This document shows, in pieces, positions 17,564 through 26,280 of a DNA stretch of 64,000 bases. Under the pieces are notes generated by a model, which did not search any database, was not told where the DNA came from, and worked only from the letters and a program-made list of their open reading frames with translations. The first letter of the stretch is position 1. Every line of letters starts with the position of its first letter. This DNA is from Hamadaea tsunoensis DSM 44101 (GTDB lineage Bacteria; Actinomycetota; Actinomycetes; Mycobacteriales; Micromonosporaceae): NCBI RefSeq assembly GCF_000428945.1, contig NZ_AUAX01000005.1:186001-250000 (forward strand). Reading direction: 5' to 3'. The position numbers were made by a program, and so were the translations under genes.

Positions 17564-18421
17564 GTGACCAACCGCAGTTCCCGGGCAGCGCTTCGGCGTG
17601 AGCGCCCGGCACCGCCCGCGCCCGAACCGCTCGCCGTGCCCGTCCTCGACAGCCACGTGCACCTCGACATCGTCGGCTCCAGCGGGGCCGGCTGGCCGGT
17701 CGCCCAGCAGATCGAGGCGGCCCGGGCGGTCGGTGTCGACCGGCTCGTCCAGGTCGGCGTCGACCTCGACTCCTCGGAATGGGGAGCCGCCCTGGCGCGT
17801 ACCGAGCCGGCCGTGCTCGCCACCGTCGCGCTGCACCCGAACGAGGCGCCCCGCCTGACCGACCTCGACGGCGCGCTGGCCCGCATCGACGCGCTGGCCG
17901 ACCAGGAGCGCGTACGCGGTGTCGGCGAGACCGGCATGGACACGTTCCGCACCGGTGAGGACGGCCGCAAGGCGCAGGAGCACAGCTTCCGCGGGCACAT
18001 CGAGATCGCGAAGCGGACGGGCAAGGCGCTCGTCATCCATGATCGGGAAGCGCACGCGGAGGTGCTCCGGATCCTCGACGACGCCGGGGCACCGGACACG
18101 GTCGTCCTGCACTGCTTCTCCGGCGACGCCGACTTCGCAGCGGAATGCGTACGCCGGGGCTATGTGCTGTCGTTCGCGGGGACGGTGACCTTCGGGAACG
18201 CGCCGCAGCTGCGCGCGGCCGCCGCCCTGACGCCGCTCACCCAGATGCTGGTGGAGACCGACGCGCCCTATCTGACGCCGATGCCGCACCGGGGCGCGCC
18301 GAACGGCTCGTACCTGATCCCGCTGACGATCCGCCAGCTGGCGGCGGCGACGGGCAAGGAGGTCGACGAGGTCTGCGCGGGCATCTCCGCCACCGGCGAA
18401 CGCGTCTTCGGTCCCTGGTGA
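17564..18421 (+). CDS. tatD: TatD family metal-dependent hydrolase
   Basis: Amidohydrolase-superfamily enzyme, a two-metal DNase/hydrolase acting in DNA repair or turnover. The 285 residues contain the metal-binding HVHLD (near 32), GVGETGMD (near 121-128; Glu ligand), VIHDREAH (near 160), VLHCFSGD (near 182) and the closing ETDAPYLTP (near 230-238). The length is usual. GTG 17564 follows TAGGAT by exactly six bases, a leaderless start. In many actinobacteria this gene is followed by the resuscitation factor rpfB and then rsmA; here rpfB is absent and the gap holds a long inverted repeat. Confidence 0.92.
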   Translation: MTNRSSRAALRRERPAPPAPEPLAVPVLDSHVHLDIVGSSGAGWPVAQQIEAARAVGVDRLVQVGVDLDSSEWGAALARTEPAVLATVALHPNEAPRLTDLDGALARIDALADQERVRGVGETGMDTFRTGEDGRKAQEHSFRGHIEIAKRTGKALVIHDREAHAEVLRILDDAGAPDTVVLHCFSGDADFAAECVRRGYVLSFAGTVTFGNAPQLRAAAALTPLTQMLVETDAPYLTPMPHRGAPNGSYLIPLTIRQLAAATGKEVDEVCAGISATGERVFGPW

Positions 18422-18445
18422 CCGCCCGCCGCCTGCCTTCCCGCC

Positions 18446-18521
18446 CCGACGATCTTGCGCGAATGTTCGGGCTTTCCGGGCATTCATCGCGAATTTCGGG
18501 GCATTCGCGCAAGATCGTCGG
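18446..18521. repeat. Long inverted repeat between tatD and rsmA
   Basis: Perfect 20-bp arms CCGACGATCTTGCGCGAATG (18446-18465) and its reverse complement (18502-18521), separated by 36 bases. The spacer itself carries further GAATG/CATTC and TCGCGAA elements, so smaller nested hairpins are possible. It is not followed by a T tract. It may be a mobile palindromic element, a bidirectional RNA structure or a protein-binding site. Confidence 0.85.
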
Positions 18522-18613
18522 AAGGGGGCGGGGGCCACGGGGGAGGGTGACGCGGGACGCGGCGGGCGGCGCCTGAGGGGACGGGCCGCCGCGACCGCAT
18601 AGAGTGCAGCACC

Positions 18614-19477
18614 ATGACCGGTCTGCTCGGCCCCGCCGAGATTCGCGCCCTCGCCGCGCGGCTCGGGGTGAGCCCGACCAAGAAGCTCGGCCAGAACTTC
18701 GTCCATGATCCGAACACGGTCCGGCGTATCGTGACGGCCGCCGGCCTCACCTCGGAAGACGTCGTCCTGGAGGTCGGGCCCGGGCTGGGGTCACTCACCC
18801 TCGGGCTGCTGGAGGCGGCCGCCCACGTGCACGCCGTCGAGATCGACGCGCCGCTGGCCGCCGCGCTCCCCGAGACCGCGGCGGAACGCGTACCGGGGGT
18901 CGCGGACCGGCTGACCGTCCATCACCAGGACGCGCTGAAGGCCACCGCCGCGGACTTCGACCCGGCCCCCACGGCGCTCGTCGCGAACCTGCCCTACAAC
19001 GTCGCCGTCCCGGTCGTGCTGCACCTGCTCGCCGAGCTGCCGTCGCTGCGCCACGGCCTCGTCATGGTCCAGCTGGAGGTGGCCGAGCGGCTCACCGCCG
19101 GCCCCGGTTCCAAGATCTACGGGATCCCCTCCGTCAAACTTGCCTGGTACGCGTCCGCGCGCCTGGCCGGAAAGGTTCCGCCGAACGTGTTCTGGCCGGT
19201 TCCGAACGTGGACTCCGGTCTCGTCGCGTTCACGTCGCGGGAGCCGCCGCGTACGGATGTGCGCCGCGAGGCGGTCTTCGCGGTCGTGGACGCCGCGTTC
19301 GCCCAGCGCCGCAAGACGTTGCGCGCCGCCCTGGCCGGGTACGCCGGTTCGCCGCCCGCGGCCGAGCTGCTCCTGCGGGCCGCCGGGGTGGATCCTCAGG
19401 CCCGTGGCGAGGCGCTCACCGTGAAGGAGTTCGCGGCCATCGCGGCGCAATCCGGGAACGGTAGGGTGACCCGGTGA
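18614..19477 (+). CDS. rsmA: 16S rRNA (adenine(1518)/(1519)-N6)-dimethyltransferase
   Basis: KsgA/RsmA dimethylates two adjacent adenosines near the 3' end of 16S rRNA, a late 30S quality-control step. The 287 residues show [10 protein letters not shown] (near 22-31), the SAM-binding [14 protein letters not shown] (near 55), VEIDAPL, and the catalytic [11 protein letters not shown] near 126-136. The length is normal. ATG 18614 lies eight bases after TAGAGT with no clear ribosome site. The stop overlaps the ispE start (GTGA), a coupling widely conserved in actinobacteria. Confidence 0.95.
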   Translation: MTGLLGPAEIRALAARLGVSPTKKLGQNFVHDPNTVRRIVTAAGLTSEDVVLEVGPGLGSLTLGLLEAAAHVHAVEIDAPLAAALPETAAERVPGVADRLTVHHQDALKATAADFDPAPTALVANLPYNVAVPVVLHLLAELPSLRHGLVMVQLEVAERLTAGPGSKIYGIPSVKLAWYASARLAGKVPPNVFWPVPNVDSGLVAFTSREPPRTDVRREAVFAVVDAAFAQRRKTLRAALAGYAGSPPAAELLLRAAGVDPQARGEALTVKEFAAIAAQSGNGRVTR

Positions 19478-20424
19478 CCGAAGCGTGGTGGCCGGACGAC
19501 GACGACACGGACCGGCCGTTGCCCAGCAGTGTGCGGGTACGCGTACCGGCGAAGATCAATCTGCATCTCGGCGTGGGGCCGCTGCGCGCGGACGGCTTCC
19601 ACGAGCTGCGGACGATTTATCACGCCATCTCGCTGTACGACGAGGTCACGGCGCGGCGCGGCGATACGCTGACGTTGACGATGGAAGGCGAGGGCGCGGG
19701 CGACCTGGCGCTCGACGAATCCAACCTGATCATCCGGGCCGCCCGGGCGCTCGCCGACACCGCGAAGGTCGCCGCGCACGCCCGGCTGCACCTGCGCAAG
19801 TCGATCCCGCTGGCGGGCGGTCTGGCGGGCGGCTCCGCCGACGCGGCCGCGACCCTGGTCGCCTGCGATGCCTTGTGGGGCACCAATCTCGGCCGTGACG
19901 AGCTGGCGCGGATCGCCGCGGACCTCGGTTCCGACGTGCCGTTCCTGGTCCACGGCGGCACCGCGCTCGGCACCGGCCGCGGCGAGGCGGTGAGCCCGGT
20001 GCTCGCCCGGGCGCACGTATGGCACTGGGTGGTGGGCATCGCCGACGGCGGTCTGTCCACTCCGGACGTCTACCGGGAGCTGGACCGGCTGCGGTCGGGC
20101 CCGGACGGCCCGGCGCCGCTCGACGACGCCGGCGAGCTGATGGCCGCCCTGCGCCAGCGCGACCCGGCCGTGCTGGCCGCCGCCCTCGGCAACGACCTGC
20201 AGGCGGCCGCGATCTCCCTGCGCCCGGCGCTGGCCGAGGTGCTCGAAGCCGGCCGGGTGGCGGGCGCGCTCGCCGGCCTGGTCTCCGGTTCCGGACCCAC
20301 CTGCGTGTTCCTCGCCGCCGGCGCCGAGGACGCCGCCCGGCTGGCGGCCGAACTCGAGAAGGCCGGGGTCTGCCGGGAAGTACGCGTCGCGCACGGCCCT
20401 GTTCTGGGCGCCCGCAGCGTCTGA
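19474..20424 (+). CDS. ispE: 4-diphosphocytidyl-2-C-methyl-D-erythritol kinase
   Basis: GHMP kinase of the non-mevalonate isoprenoid pathway; it phosphorylates the 2-hydroxyl of CDP-methylerythritol with ATP. The 316-residue protein starts with an acidic extension ([10 protein letters not shown]), then [24 protein letters not shown] (substrate and catalytic Lys/Asp region), the ATP loop [17 protein letters not shown] (near 112-128), and the third GHMP motif [12 protein letters not shown] near 269. GTG start overlapping the rsmA stop indicates coupled translation. Product supplies the polyprenyl carriers used by the mannosyltransferase and sugar transferase elsewhere in the window. Confidence 0.95.
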   Translation: MTEAWWPDDDDTDRPLPSSVRVRVPAKINLHLGVGPLRADGFHELRTIYHAISLYDEVTARRGDTLTLTMEGEGAGDLALDESNLIIRAARALADTAKVAAHARLHLRKSIPLAGGLAGGSADAAATLVACDALWGTNLGRDELARIAADLGSDVPFLVHGGTALGTGRGEAVSPVLARAHVWHWVVGIADGGLSTPDVYRELDRLRSGPDGPAPLDDAGELMAALRQRDPAVLAAALGNDLQAAAISLRPALAEVLEAGRVAGALAGLVSGSGPTCVFLAAGAEDAARLAAELEKAGVCREVRVAHGPVLGARSV

Positions 20425-20445
20425 CGCGATCGTCGGAAAGGCATC

Positions 20446-22227
20446 ATGGCGAACATCATCAATCTCGACCGGGTCAGCAAGGCGTACGGGACGGCGGGGC
20501 CACTGCTCACCGACGTCTCGCTCGGCCTGGAGGACACCGACCGGATCGGGGTCGTCGGCCTCAACGGGGCCGGCAAGAGCACGCTGCTGAAACTGCTGTC
20601 CCGGCAGGAGGAACCCGACTCCGGCCGGGTCGCCCACCGGCGGGACCTGCGCGTCGCCAGCCTGCCCCAGCGTCTCGACCTGCCCGGCACCTTCACCGTA
20701 CGCGACATCGTCCTCGGCACCGCCTGGCTGCCGGAGGGCTTCGCGGCCGAGCACGAGTGGGCCGGCGACGCCGGTGTGCGTACGGTGCTGGACGGGCTGG
20801 GCATGCCGGGCATCGGGCTCGACGACCAGATCGGGCCGAAGTCGGGTGGCGAGCGGCGCCGGATCGCGCTGGCGGCGCTGCTGATCCGCCACTGCGACCT
20901 GCTGATCCTCGACGAGCCGACGAACCACCTCGACATCGCCGGCATCGGCTGGCTGGCCGACTGGATCAACACGAAGCTCACCTCCGCGCTCGTGGTCGTC
21001 ACCCACGACCGGTGGTTCCTCGACGCGGTGTGCACCCGGATCTGGGAGGTCGCCGATCAGAGCGTCCGCGCGTACGACGGCGGTTTCGCGGCCTGGACCC
21101 TCGCGCGGGCGGAACGGACCCGGCGGGAGGCGGTCACCGAGGAACGGCGGCAGAACCTGCTGCGCAAGGAGATCGCGTGGCTGCGGCGCGGACCGCCCGC
21201 GCGGACCAGCAAGCCGCGGTTCCGGATCGACGCGGCCAACGCGCTGATCGCCGACGTCCCACCGGTACGCGACACGGTGACCCTGGCCCGCATGGCGACC
21301 GCCCGGCTGGGCCGGCAGGTGTTCGACGTCGAGGACGTGACCCTGCACGCCGGGCCGAAGCTGATCCTCGACCACGTGACGTGGCGGATCGGGCCGGGTG
21401 ATCGGATCGCCCTGCTCGGTCCGAACGGCGCCGGCAAGACCACGCTGCTGCGGGCGCTCATCGGCACCCTGAAGCCGGACACCGGCGAGGTCAAGGTCGG
21501 CCAGACGGTGAAGATCGCGTACCTGTCGCAGGAACTGGTCGAGCTGCCGGGTGAGCTGCGCCTGCTGGAGGCCGTCGAAGAGGTCGCCAAGCGGGTCACG
21601 GTCGGCGACAAGGAGATGTCGGCGACGCAGCTCGCGGAGCTGTTCGGGTTCACCGACCGTCGCGTGTGGACGCACGTACGCGACCTGTCCGGCGGTGAAC
21701 GGCGGCGCCTGCAACTGCTGCGGCTGCTGGCGGCCGAGCCGAACGTGCTCATCCTCGACGAGCCCACCAACGACCTCGACACCGACACCCTGGCCTCGCT
21801 GGAGGACCTGCTCGACGGCTGGCCGGGCACGCTCATCGTCGCGTCCCACGACCGCTACCTCGTCGAGCGCGTCACCGACATGGTGTACGCGATGCTGGGC
21901 GACGCGAAGCTGACCCACCTGCCGGGCGGGATCGACGAGTACCTGACCCGGTCGGAACCCGAGGCGGCGAAGGCGACCGCGACCCCGGCCAAGGGACCGT
22001 CCGCAACGGGCGACCTGCGCCAGGCCAAGAAGGACCTGGTACGCGTCGAGCGCGCGCTGAGCAAGCTGACCGAGCGCGAGGCGAAGCTGCACAAGCAGAT
22101 GGCCGACAACGCGACCGACTACGCGAAGGTCGCCTCGCTCGACGCGGACCTGCGCACGCTGCTGGCGGAGAAGGAGTCGCTCGAAGAGGAGTGGCTCACG
22201 CTCGCGGAGACCGTCAGCGAGGGCTGA
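20446..22227 (+). CDS. ABC-F family ATP-binding protein
   Basis: Soluble tandem ATPase of 593 residues without membrane domains, from the ABC-F family that acts on ribosomes (translation factors or antibiotic target protection). Walker A motifs are GLNGAGKST near 40 and GPNGAGKTT near 325; signature motifs are SGGERRRIAL and SGGERRRLQL; Walker B are LLILDEPTNHLD and VLILDEPTNDLD. The linker between the domains is Arg-rich. Residues about 523-593 form a charged coiled coil (LRQAKKDLVRVERALSKL), as in the Uup/EttA-like subgroup. GGAAAGG precedes ATG. It follows ispE by 21 bp and probably belongs to the same operon. Confidence 0.9.
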   Translation: MANIINLDRVSKAYGTAGPLLTDVSLGLEDTDRIGVVGLNGAGKSTLLKLLSRQEEPDSGRVAHRRDLRVASLPQRLDLPGTFTVRDIVLGTAWLPEGFAAEHEWAGDAGVRTVLDGLGMPGIGLDDQIGPKSGGERRRIALAALLIRHCDLLILDEPTNHLDIAGIGWLADWINTKLTSALVVVTHDRWFLDAVCTRIWEVADQSVRAYDGGFAAWTLARAERTRREAVTEERRQNLLRKEIAWLRRGPPARTSKPRFRIDAANALIADVPPVRDTVTLARMATARLGRQVFDVEDVTLHAGPKLILDHVTWRIGPGDRIALLGPNGAGKTTLLRALIGTLKPDTGEVKVGQTVKIAYLSQELVELPGELRLLEAVEEVAKRVTVGDKEMSATQLAELFGFTDRRVWTHVRDLSGGERRRLQLLRLLAAEPNVLILDEPTNDLDTDTLASLEDLLDGWPGTLIVASHDRYLVERVTDMVYAMLGDAKLTHLPGGIDEYLTRSEPEAAKATATPAKGPSATGDLRQAKKDLVRVERALSKLTEREAKLHKQMADNATDYAKVASLDADLRTLLAEKESLEEEWLTLAETVSEG

Positions 22228-22284
22228 AACGGGGTCTTGTAGCCTGCCTGTCGTTCGATTCCCCACCCCTCGCAGGAGCCCGTG

Positions 22285-22716
22285 ATGCTCAGCCACGCAC
22301 CGGTCAACCACCCGCTCCGGTCGCTGTACCGCACGATCGCCGCCGTCGCCGGCCTCGTGACGCTCGCGCTCGGGGTCTGGGGCTTCGCAGCGACCGCGTC
22401 GAACCCCTACTTCGACAAGGGGCCGGGCGAGGTCCTCGGCCTCGGCATGAACCCCGGGCACGCGCTGCTCATGGCGGCCACCGGCGTCCTCATCCTGCTG
22501 TCGCTGCTTGCCGGCCGCAACGTCGACCAGGTCGCGAACCTGTTCTTCGGCCTCGCGCTGATGGCCGCCGGCACCTTCGGGCTGCTGACGATGCGTACCG
22601 ACATGAACGTCCTGAACTACCGGATGGCCAACGTCGTCGTCGCGTTCGTCATCGGCGGCGTACTGCTCACGGCCGGTCTCTACATCAAGTCCGGCAAGAC
22701 CGTCACCGCCCACTAA
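22285..22716 (+). CDS. DUF4383 membrane protein (copy 1)
   Basis: Predicted inner-membrane protein of 143 residues with four hydrophobic segments (about 17-37, 56-75, 82-101 and 112-132). It begins MLSHAPVNHPLRSLYR, the conserved cytoplasmic lead of DUF4383 proteins, whose function is unknown. The paralogue at 23814 has the same lead (MSHIPVNHRLRPFYR). ATG 22285 is chosen over GTG 22282 because GGAG lies six bases upstream. TAGCCT at 22240-22245 is a likely -10. Confidence 0.8.
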   Translation: MLSHAPVNHPLRSLYRTIAAVAGLVTLALGVWGFAATASNPYFDKGPGEVLGLGMNPGHALLMAATGVLILLSLLAGRNVDQVANLFFGLALMAAGTFGLLTMRTDMNVLNYRMANVVVAFVIGGVLLTAGLYIKSGKTVTAH

Positions 22717-22756
22717 TTCGGGTGCGCCGGGGTGATGGCCCCGCCATGCTGTGGGC

Positions 22757-23776
22757 ATGAGCCTGACCATCACCCCCGTGACCGTCGACGAGGGCGCCGC
22801 CGAGGCGTACGCGGTATACCGGGCGGCCGTTGCGGTGGACCTGCCGCTGGCGCCGATCATGACGCGCCGGTCGTTCGACTCCCTCTACACGCACCCCTGG
22901 CCGAGCGAGCGGTCCACCCGGTATCTGGTTCGGGCGAACGGCGTACCGGTGGCCGTCGGCATGACCGAGTTCCCGCTCAAGGAGAACCTCGCGACCGCCT
23001 CGATCGGCGTGGCCGTCCATCCGGAGCACCGCCGCCAGGGCATCGGCTCCGAGGTCTACCGCCACCTCGAGGACCTCGTACGCGCCGAGGAGGGGCGTAC
23101 CAAGATCTTCGCGCAGACGAACGCCGAGATTCCGGGCTGCCCGCCGGGCGATCTGGCCGGCGTCGGCTTCGCGGAGAAGCTCGGGTTCGCCGCGGCCCTG
23201 CCCGAGGTCGCCCGGCAACTCGTGATCGAGACGCTGGACCGGCCCGCGCTGGCGAAGATGCTCGCCGAGGCGTGGGAGAAGGCCCCCGGCTACCGCCTCG
23301 TCCGCTGGAACGGCATCGCCCCGGACGACCTCATCGACGGCGTCGCGTACCTCGACGGGCGCCTGATCCAGGACGCTCCCATGGGCGACCTCGACGTCGA
23401 GCCGCAGAAGGTCGACGCGGCCCGCGTACGCGAACACGAGGAAGCCCTGTCCGCGCGGGGCCGCAGCACGGTCCACGCGGGCGCGGTGCACGAGGCGACC
23501 GGGGCGCTCGCGGCCTGGACGACGATCTGCCTGGACCCGGAGGCGGACAACGGGCAGGCGATGCAGTTCATCACGATCGTGGACCCGGACCACCGGGGCC
23601 ACCGGCTCGGCACGATCGTCAAGATCGAGAATCTGTACGCCGCCCTCGCCCAGGACCCGGACATCAACCGGATCACCACCTGGAACGCGGCGGCGAACGA
23701 CTACATGATCTCGATCAACGAGGCCATGGGCTTCCGCGCGGCCTACGGCCTGATGGAGTGGCAGAAGAACCTGTAA
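22757..23776 (+). CDS. Two-domain GNAT N-acetyltransferase
   Basis: A 339-residue protein with two GNAT domains in tandem. The first shows IGVAVHPEHRRQGIGSEVYRHL near 85-106 (acetyl-CoA loop RRQGIG). The second shows FITIVDPDHRGHRLGTIVKIENL near 272-294, also with a binding loop (RGHRLG). This layout resembles mycothiol synthase and related double-GNAT enzymes, but the key MshD pattern cannot be confirmed by eye, so the substrate is unknown. ATG 22757 lies six bases after CATGCT and is preferred over GTG 22751. The gene sits between two paralogous DUF4383 genes. Confidence 0.8.
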   Translation: MSLTITPVTVDEGAAEAYAVYRAAVAVDLPLAPIMTRRSFDSLYTHPWPSERSTRYLVRANGVPVAVGMTEFPLKENLATASIGVAVHPEHRRQGIGSEVYRHLEDLVRAEEGRTKIFAQTNAEIPGCPPGDLAGVGFAEKLGFAAALPEVARQLVIETLDRPALAKMLAEAWEKAPGYRLVRWNGIAPDDLIDGVAYLDGRLIQDAPMGDLDVEPQKVDAARVREHEEALSARGRSTVHAGAVHEATGALAAWTTICLDPEADNGQAMQFITIVDPDHRGHRLGTIVKIENLYAALAQDPDINRITTWNAAANDYMISINEAMGFRAAYGLMEWQKNL

Positions 23777-23813
23777 CCGGGACGCGGCTCGGAGCCGGTG
23801 GGAGAATCCGGGT

Positions 23814-24314
23814 ATGTCGCATATTCCGGTGAATCATCGGCTCCGGCCCTTCTACCGTGGGCTGGCCTTCCTCATCGGGCTGTACCTGCTGGTCTTCGGG
23901 ATCGTCGGGCTCATCGTGAGCTGGGGCGACCCGTTCTTCGGCCGCGGCGACAACTACGCGCTCGGACTGAAGACCAACACCGCGTTCGCGCTCCTGTCGA
24001 TCATCGTCGGGGCGGTCGTCGCGATCGGGGCACTGTACGGCCGCAACATCGACCACTTCATCAACATCGTGGCCGGGGGCGTCTTCATGTTCGCCGGCGT
24101 CTTCGGGCTGATCATCATCCGCTCGGACCTCAACAAGCTGAACTTCACCGTCGCCACCTGCGTCGTGTCCAGCCTGGTCGGCACCGGCCTGCTCATCGCC
24201 GGCCTCTACGGCAAGACCGGCAGCAGGGAGGACGCGCGCCGCGAGGAGTCGATGCGGGTCGCGGGGTCGCCGAAGGGGGAACCACGGCGCATGACGCCGT
24301 CCACGTCCAGCTGA
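23814..24314 (+). CDS. DUF4383 membrane protein (copy 2)
   Basis: A 166-residue paralogue of the protein at 22285, with the same lead MSHIPVNHRLRPFYR and four membrane segments (about 17-37, 61-80, 87-106 and 117-137). It has a longer hydrophilic C-terminal tail (KTGSREDARREESMRVAGSP). The GRNIDHFINIVAGGVFMFAG region matches GRNVDQVANLFFGLALMAAG of copy 1, so one probably arose from the other by duplication. ATG 23814 follows GAGAAT by six bases and GGGAG by nine, so either a leaderless or a weak ribosome-site start is possible. Confidence 0.8.
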   Translation: MSHIPVNHRLRPFYRGLAFLIGLYLLVFGIVGLIVSWGDPFFGRGDNYALGLKTNTAFALLSIIVGAVVAIGALYGRNIDHFINIVAGGVFMFAGVFGLIIIRSDLNKLNFTVATCVVSSLVGTGLLIAGLYGKTGSREDARREESMRVAGSPKGEPRRMTPSTSS

Positions 24315-24378
24315 GAGCCGTCTCCCGGGCTGCGTGAGGGCCGCTTCCGGTGGGCCGCGTCCGCCGCGCGGGTGGCCG

Positions 24379-25044
24379 CTATTTTCCGCGGCGGGTGAGC
24401 AGGAGCGGCTTCGCCTCGAGTTGGGCGAGGCCGTTCCACGCCAGGTTCACCATGTGCGCGGCGACCGTCTCCTTGCGCGGCTTGCGTACCTCCAGCCACC
24501 AGCGGCCGACCAGCGACACCATGCCCACCAGCGCCTGCGAGTAGAGCTCGGCCAGCTTCGGGTCGTAGCCCCGCGTCTTGAACTCCGCGCCCAGGATGTG
24601 CTCGACCTGATGGGCCACGTCGTTCAGCACCGACGAGAAGTTGCCGGAGGACGACATCACGGGCGATTCGCGTACCAGGACGCGGAACCCGTTGGTCTCC
24701 TCCTCGATGTAGTCCAGCAGGGCCAGCGCCGCCTGCTCCAGCAGCTCCCGCGGATGTCCTGCGGTCAGCGCGTTGGCGATCCGGTCCAGCAGCGAGCGCA
24801 CCTCGCGGTCGACGACCACCGCGTACAGGCCCTCTTTGCCACCGAAGTGCTCGTAGACGACCGGCTTCGAGACCTTCGCCCGGGCGGCGACCTCCTCGAT
24901 CGAGGTCGCGTCGAACCCGCGTTCGGCGAACAGCTGCCGGCCGATGGCGATCAACTGCTCGCGCCGCTGGGCCGCCGACATGCGTACCCGGGCCTTCGCC
25001 GGCGCACGCTCCGGCCTGGGTTCCCGCCCCCGCGCATCCTCCAC
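24379..25044 (-). CDS. TetR family transcriptional regulator
   Basis: A 221-residue repressor-type regulator. The N-terminal helix-turn-helix is clear: RREQLIAIGRQLFAERGFDA, TSIEEVAARAKVSKPVVYEHFGGKEGLY, about residues 26-73. The helical C-terminal part binds a ligand, probably an acyl-CoA or lipid given the neighbour. It follows the desaturase gene on the same strand with a 68-bp gap. The paired palindromes upstream of that gene are the obvious target, giving autoregulation of the pair. GTG 25044 lies six bases after CAGGAT; an in-frame upstream start at 25116 would overlap the desaturase end and is less likely. Confidence 0.87.
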   Translation of the reverse strand: MEDARGREPRPERAPAKARVRMSAAQRREQLIAIGRQLFAERGFDATSIEEVAARAKVSKPVVYEHFGGKEGLYAVVVDREVRSLLDRIANALTAGHPRELLEQAALALLDYIEEETNGFRVLVRESPVMSSSGNFSSVLNDVAHQVEHILGAEFKTRGYDPKLAELYSQALVGMVSLVGRWWLEVRKPRKETVAAHMVNLAWNGLAQLEAKPLLLTRRGK

Positions 25045-25112
25045 GGAGCCATCCTGCCAGGCCGATGCCCGCTCGGGTCGGCCCGGCAGGTCCTCACCCA
25101 CCGTGGCGGCGG

Positions 25113-26138
25113 TCACCCGCCCAGCCGCGCCGCGCTGCCCTGCGCGCCCTCGACCAGCTTCGCGGTGAGCCGGTCCTTCTTCGGCCAGCGCACGTTCGTG
25201 GCCCAGCCGAACTTCTCGAAGAACCAGATGGTACGCGCGGAGATGTCGATCTGACCGCGCATGACACCGTGCCGGGCGCAGGTCGGGTCGGAGTGGTGCA
25301 GGTTGTGCCAGGACTCGCCGAAGGACAGGATCGCCAGCGGCCAGAAGTTGGAGGCCTTGTCGCCGTCACGAGTCTCGAACGGGCGCTCGCCGTACACGTG
25401 GCAGATCGAGTTGATGGACCACGTGACGTGGTGCAGCAGGCCGACGCGGACCAGGCCGGCCCAGAAGAACGCGGTCAGCGCGCCCTGCCAGGACCAGGTG
25501 ACCAGCCCGCCGACGGCCGCCGGGGCCAGCAGCGACGTGATGATCAGCGGCACGAAGAGCTTGTCGACCTTCTGGATGTCCTTGTCGGCCATCAGGTCGG
25601 GGGCGAACCGGGCGCGGTTGGTCATCTCCCGGTTGAACAGCCAGCCGACGTGGGCGTGGAACAGGCCCTTGGTCAGGCCCCAGAAGGACTGGCCGAAGCG
25701 CCACGGGGAGTGCGGGTCGCCCTCGTTGTCGGAGAAGGCGTGGTGGCGGCGGTGGTCGGCGACCCACTGGGTCGGCGAACCCTCGGCCGCGAACGAACCC
25801 GCGACCGCCAGCGTCACCCGCAGCCAGCGGGTCGCCTTGAACGATCCGTGCGTCAGGTAGCGGTGGAACCCGATCGTGATGCCGAGCCCGGACACGATGT
25901 ACCAGACGGCGCCGATGGCCACGTCGGTCCACGACAGCCAGCCGCCCCAGGCGACCGGGATCGCGGCCAGCAGGGCCAGGAAGGGAATGACGACGAAGCC
26001 CCACAGCCCGATCAGGATGCCCTTGGGCTGGGGCCCCTCGGTCAGCGGCTTCGGACCGCGGATGGTCTGCTCGATCTCGGCCGCGCCGGTGGCGTTGGTC
26101 TCGAGATCGGCAGTGCGGGTGGCGGCGGCAGAGGACAT
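25113..26138 (-). CDS. Acyl-CoA/fatty acid desaturase (delta-9 type)
   Basis: Membrane di-iron enzyme that puts a cis double bond into fatty acyl chains, adjusting membrane fluidity. The 341 residues contain all three histidine boxes: HRYLTH (92-97), HRRHH (129-133) and HNLHH near 281, spaced as in stearoyl-CoA type desaturases, with hydrophobic stretches at about 41-65, 76-92 and 190-225. GAGGTG precedes the ATG. A pair of palindromes lies 43-71 bases upstream. The tetR gene follows. The partner ferredoxin/flavodoxin reductase is not in the window. Confidence 0.92.
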   Translation of the reverse strand: MSSAAATRTADLETNATGAAEIEQTIRGPKPLTEGPQPKGILIGLWGFVVIPFLALLAAIPVAWGGWLSWTDVAIGAVWYIVSGLGITIGFHRYLTHGSFKATRWLRVTLAVAGSFAAEGSPTQWVADHRRHHAFSDNEGDPHSPWRFGQSFWGLTKGLFHAHVGWLFNREMTNRARFAPDLMADKDIQKVDKLFVPLIITSLLAPAAVGGLVTWSWQGALTAFFWAGLVRVGLLHHVTWSINSICHVYGERPFETRDGDKASNFWPLAILSFGESWHNLHHSDPTCARHGVMRGQIDISARTIWFFEKFGWATNVRWPKKDRLTAKLVEGAQGSAARLGG

Positions 26139-26180
26139 GGCACCTCACTGAGCGGGAACAACGGACCGGGGACGGCTTAC

Positions 26181-26209
26181 CTACGATACCGTAACCTACG
26201 GGACCGTAG
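26181..26209 (-). promoter_or_regulatory. Paired TetR-type operator upstream of the desaturase
   Basis: CTACGG-GA-CCGTAG (26196-26209) is a perfect 6-bp palindrome with a 2-bp spacer. CTACGATACCGTAA (26181-26194) is a weaker copy (TACG...CGTA). Their centres are 15 bp apart. This is the likely binding site of the downstream TetR protein. Confidence 0.7.
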
Positions 26210-26268
26210 TCTTCCCAGAGCTGCTTCCTGTGAATTTCCTTCGGTGAATTCCTGTCGTACGCGTGTTC

Positions 26269-26280
26269 TATCGTCCGGTC
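26269..26280 (+). promoter_or_regulatory. Leaderless -10 of the HTH gene
   Basis: TATCGT at 26269-26274, then six bases, then ATG 26281. It lies 60 bp from the paired operator, on the other side of the desaturase promoter. Confidence 0.6.

Noticed and set aside
19396-22860. A minus-strand open frame of more than 1100 codons opposite rsmA, ispE and the ABC-F gene
   Set aside because: It is the mirror of three secure genes; no recognisable motif or start signal.
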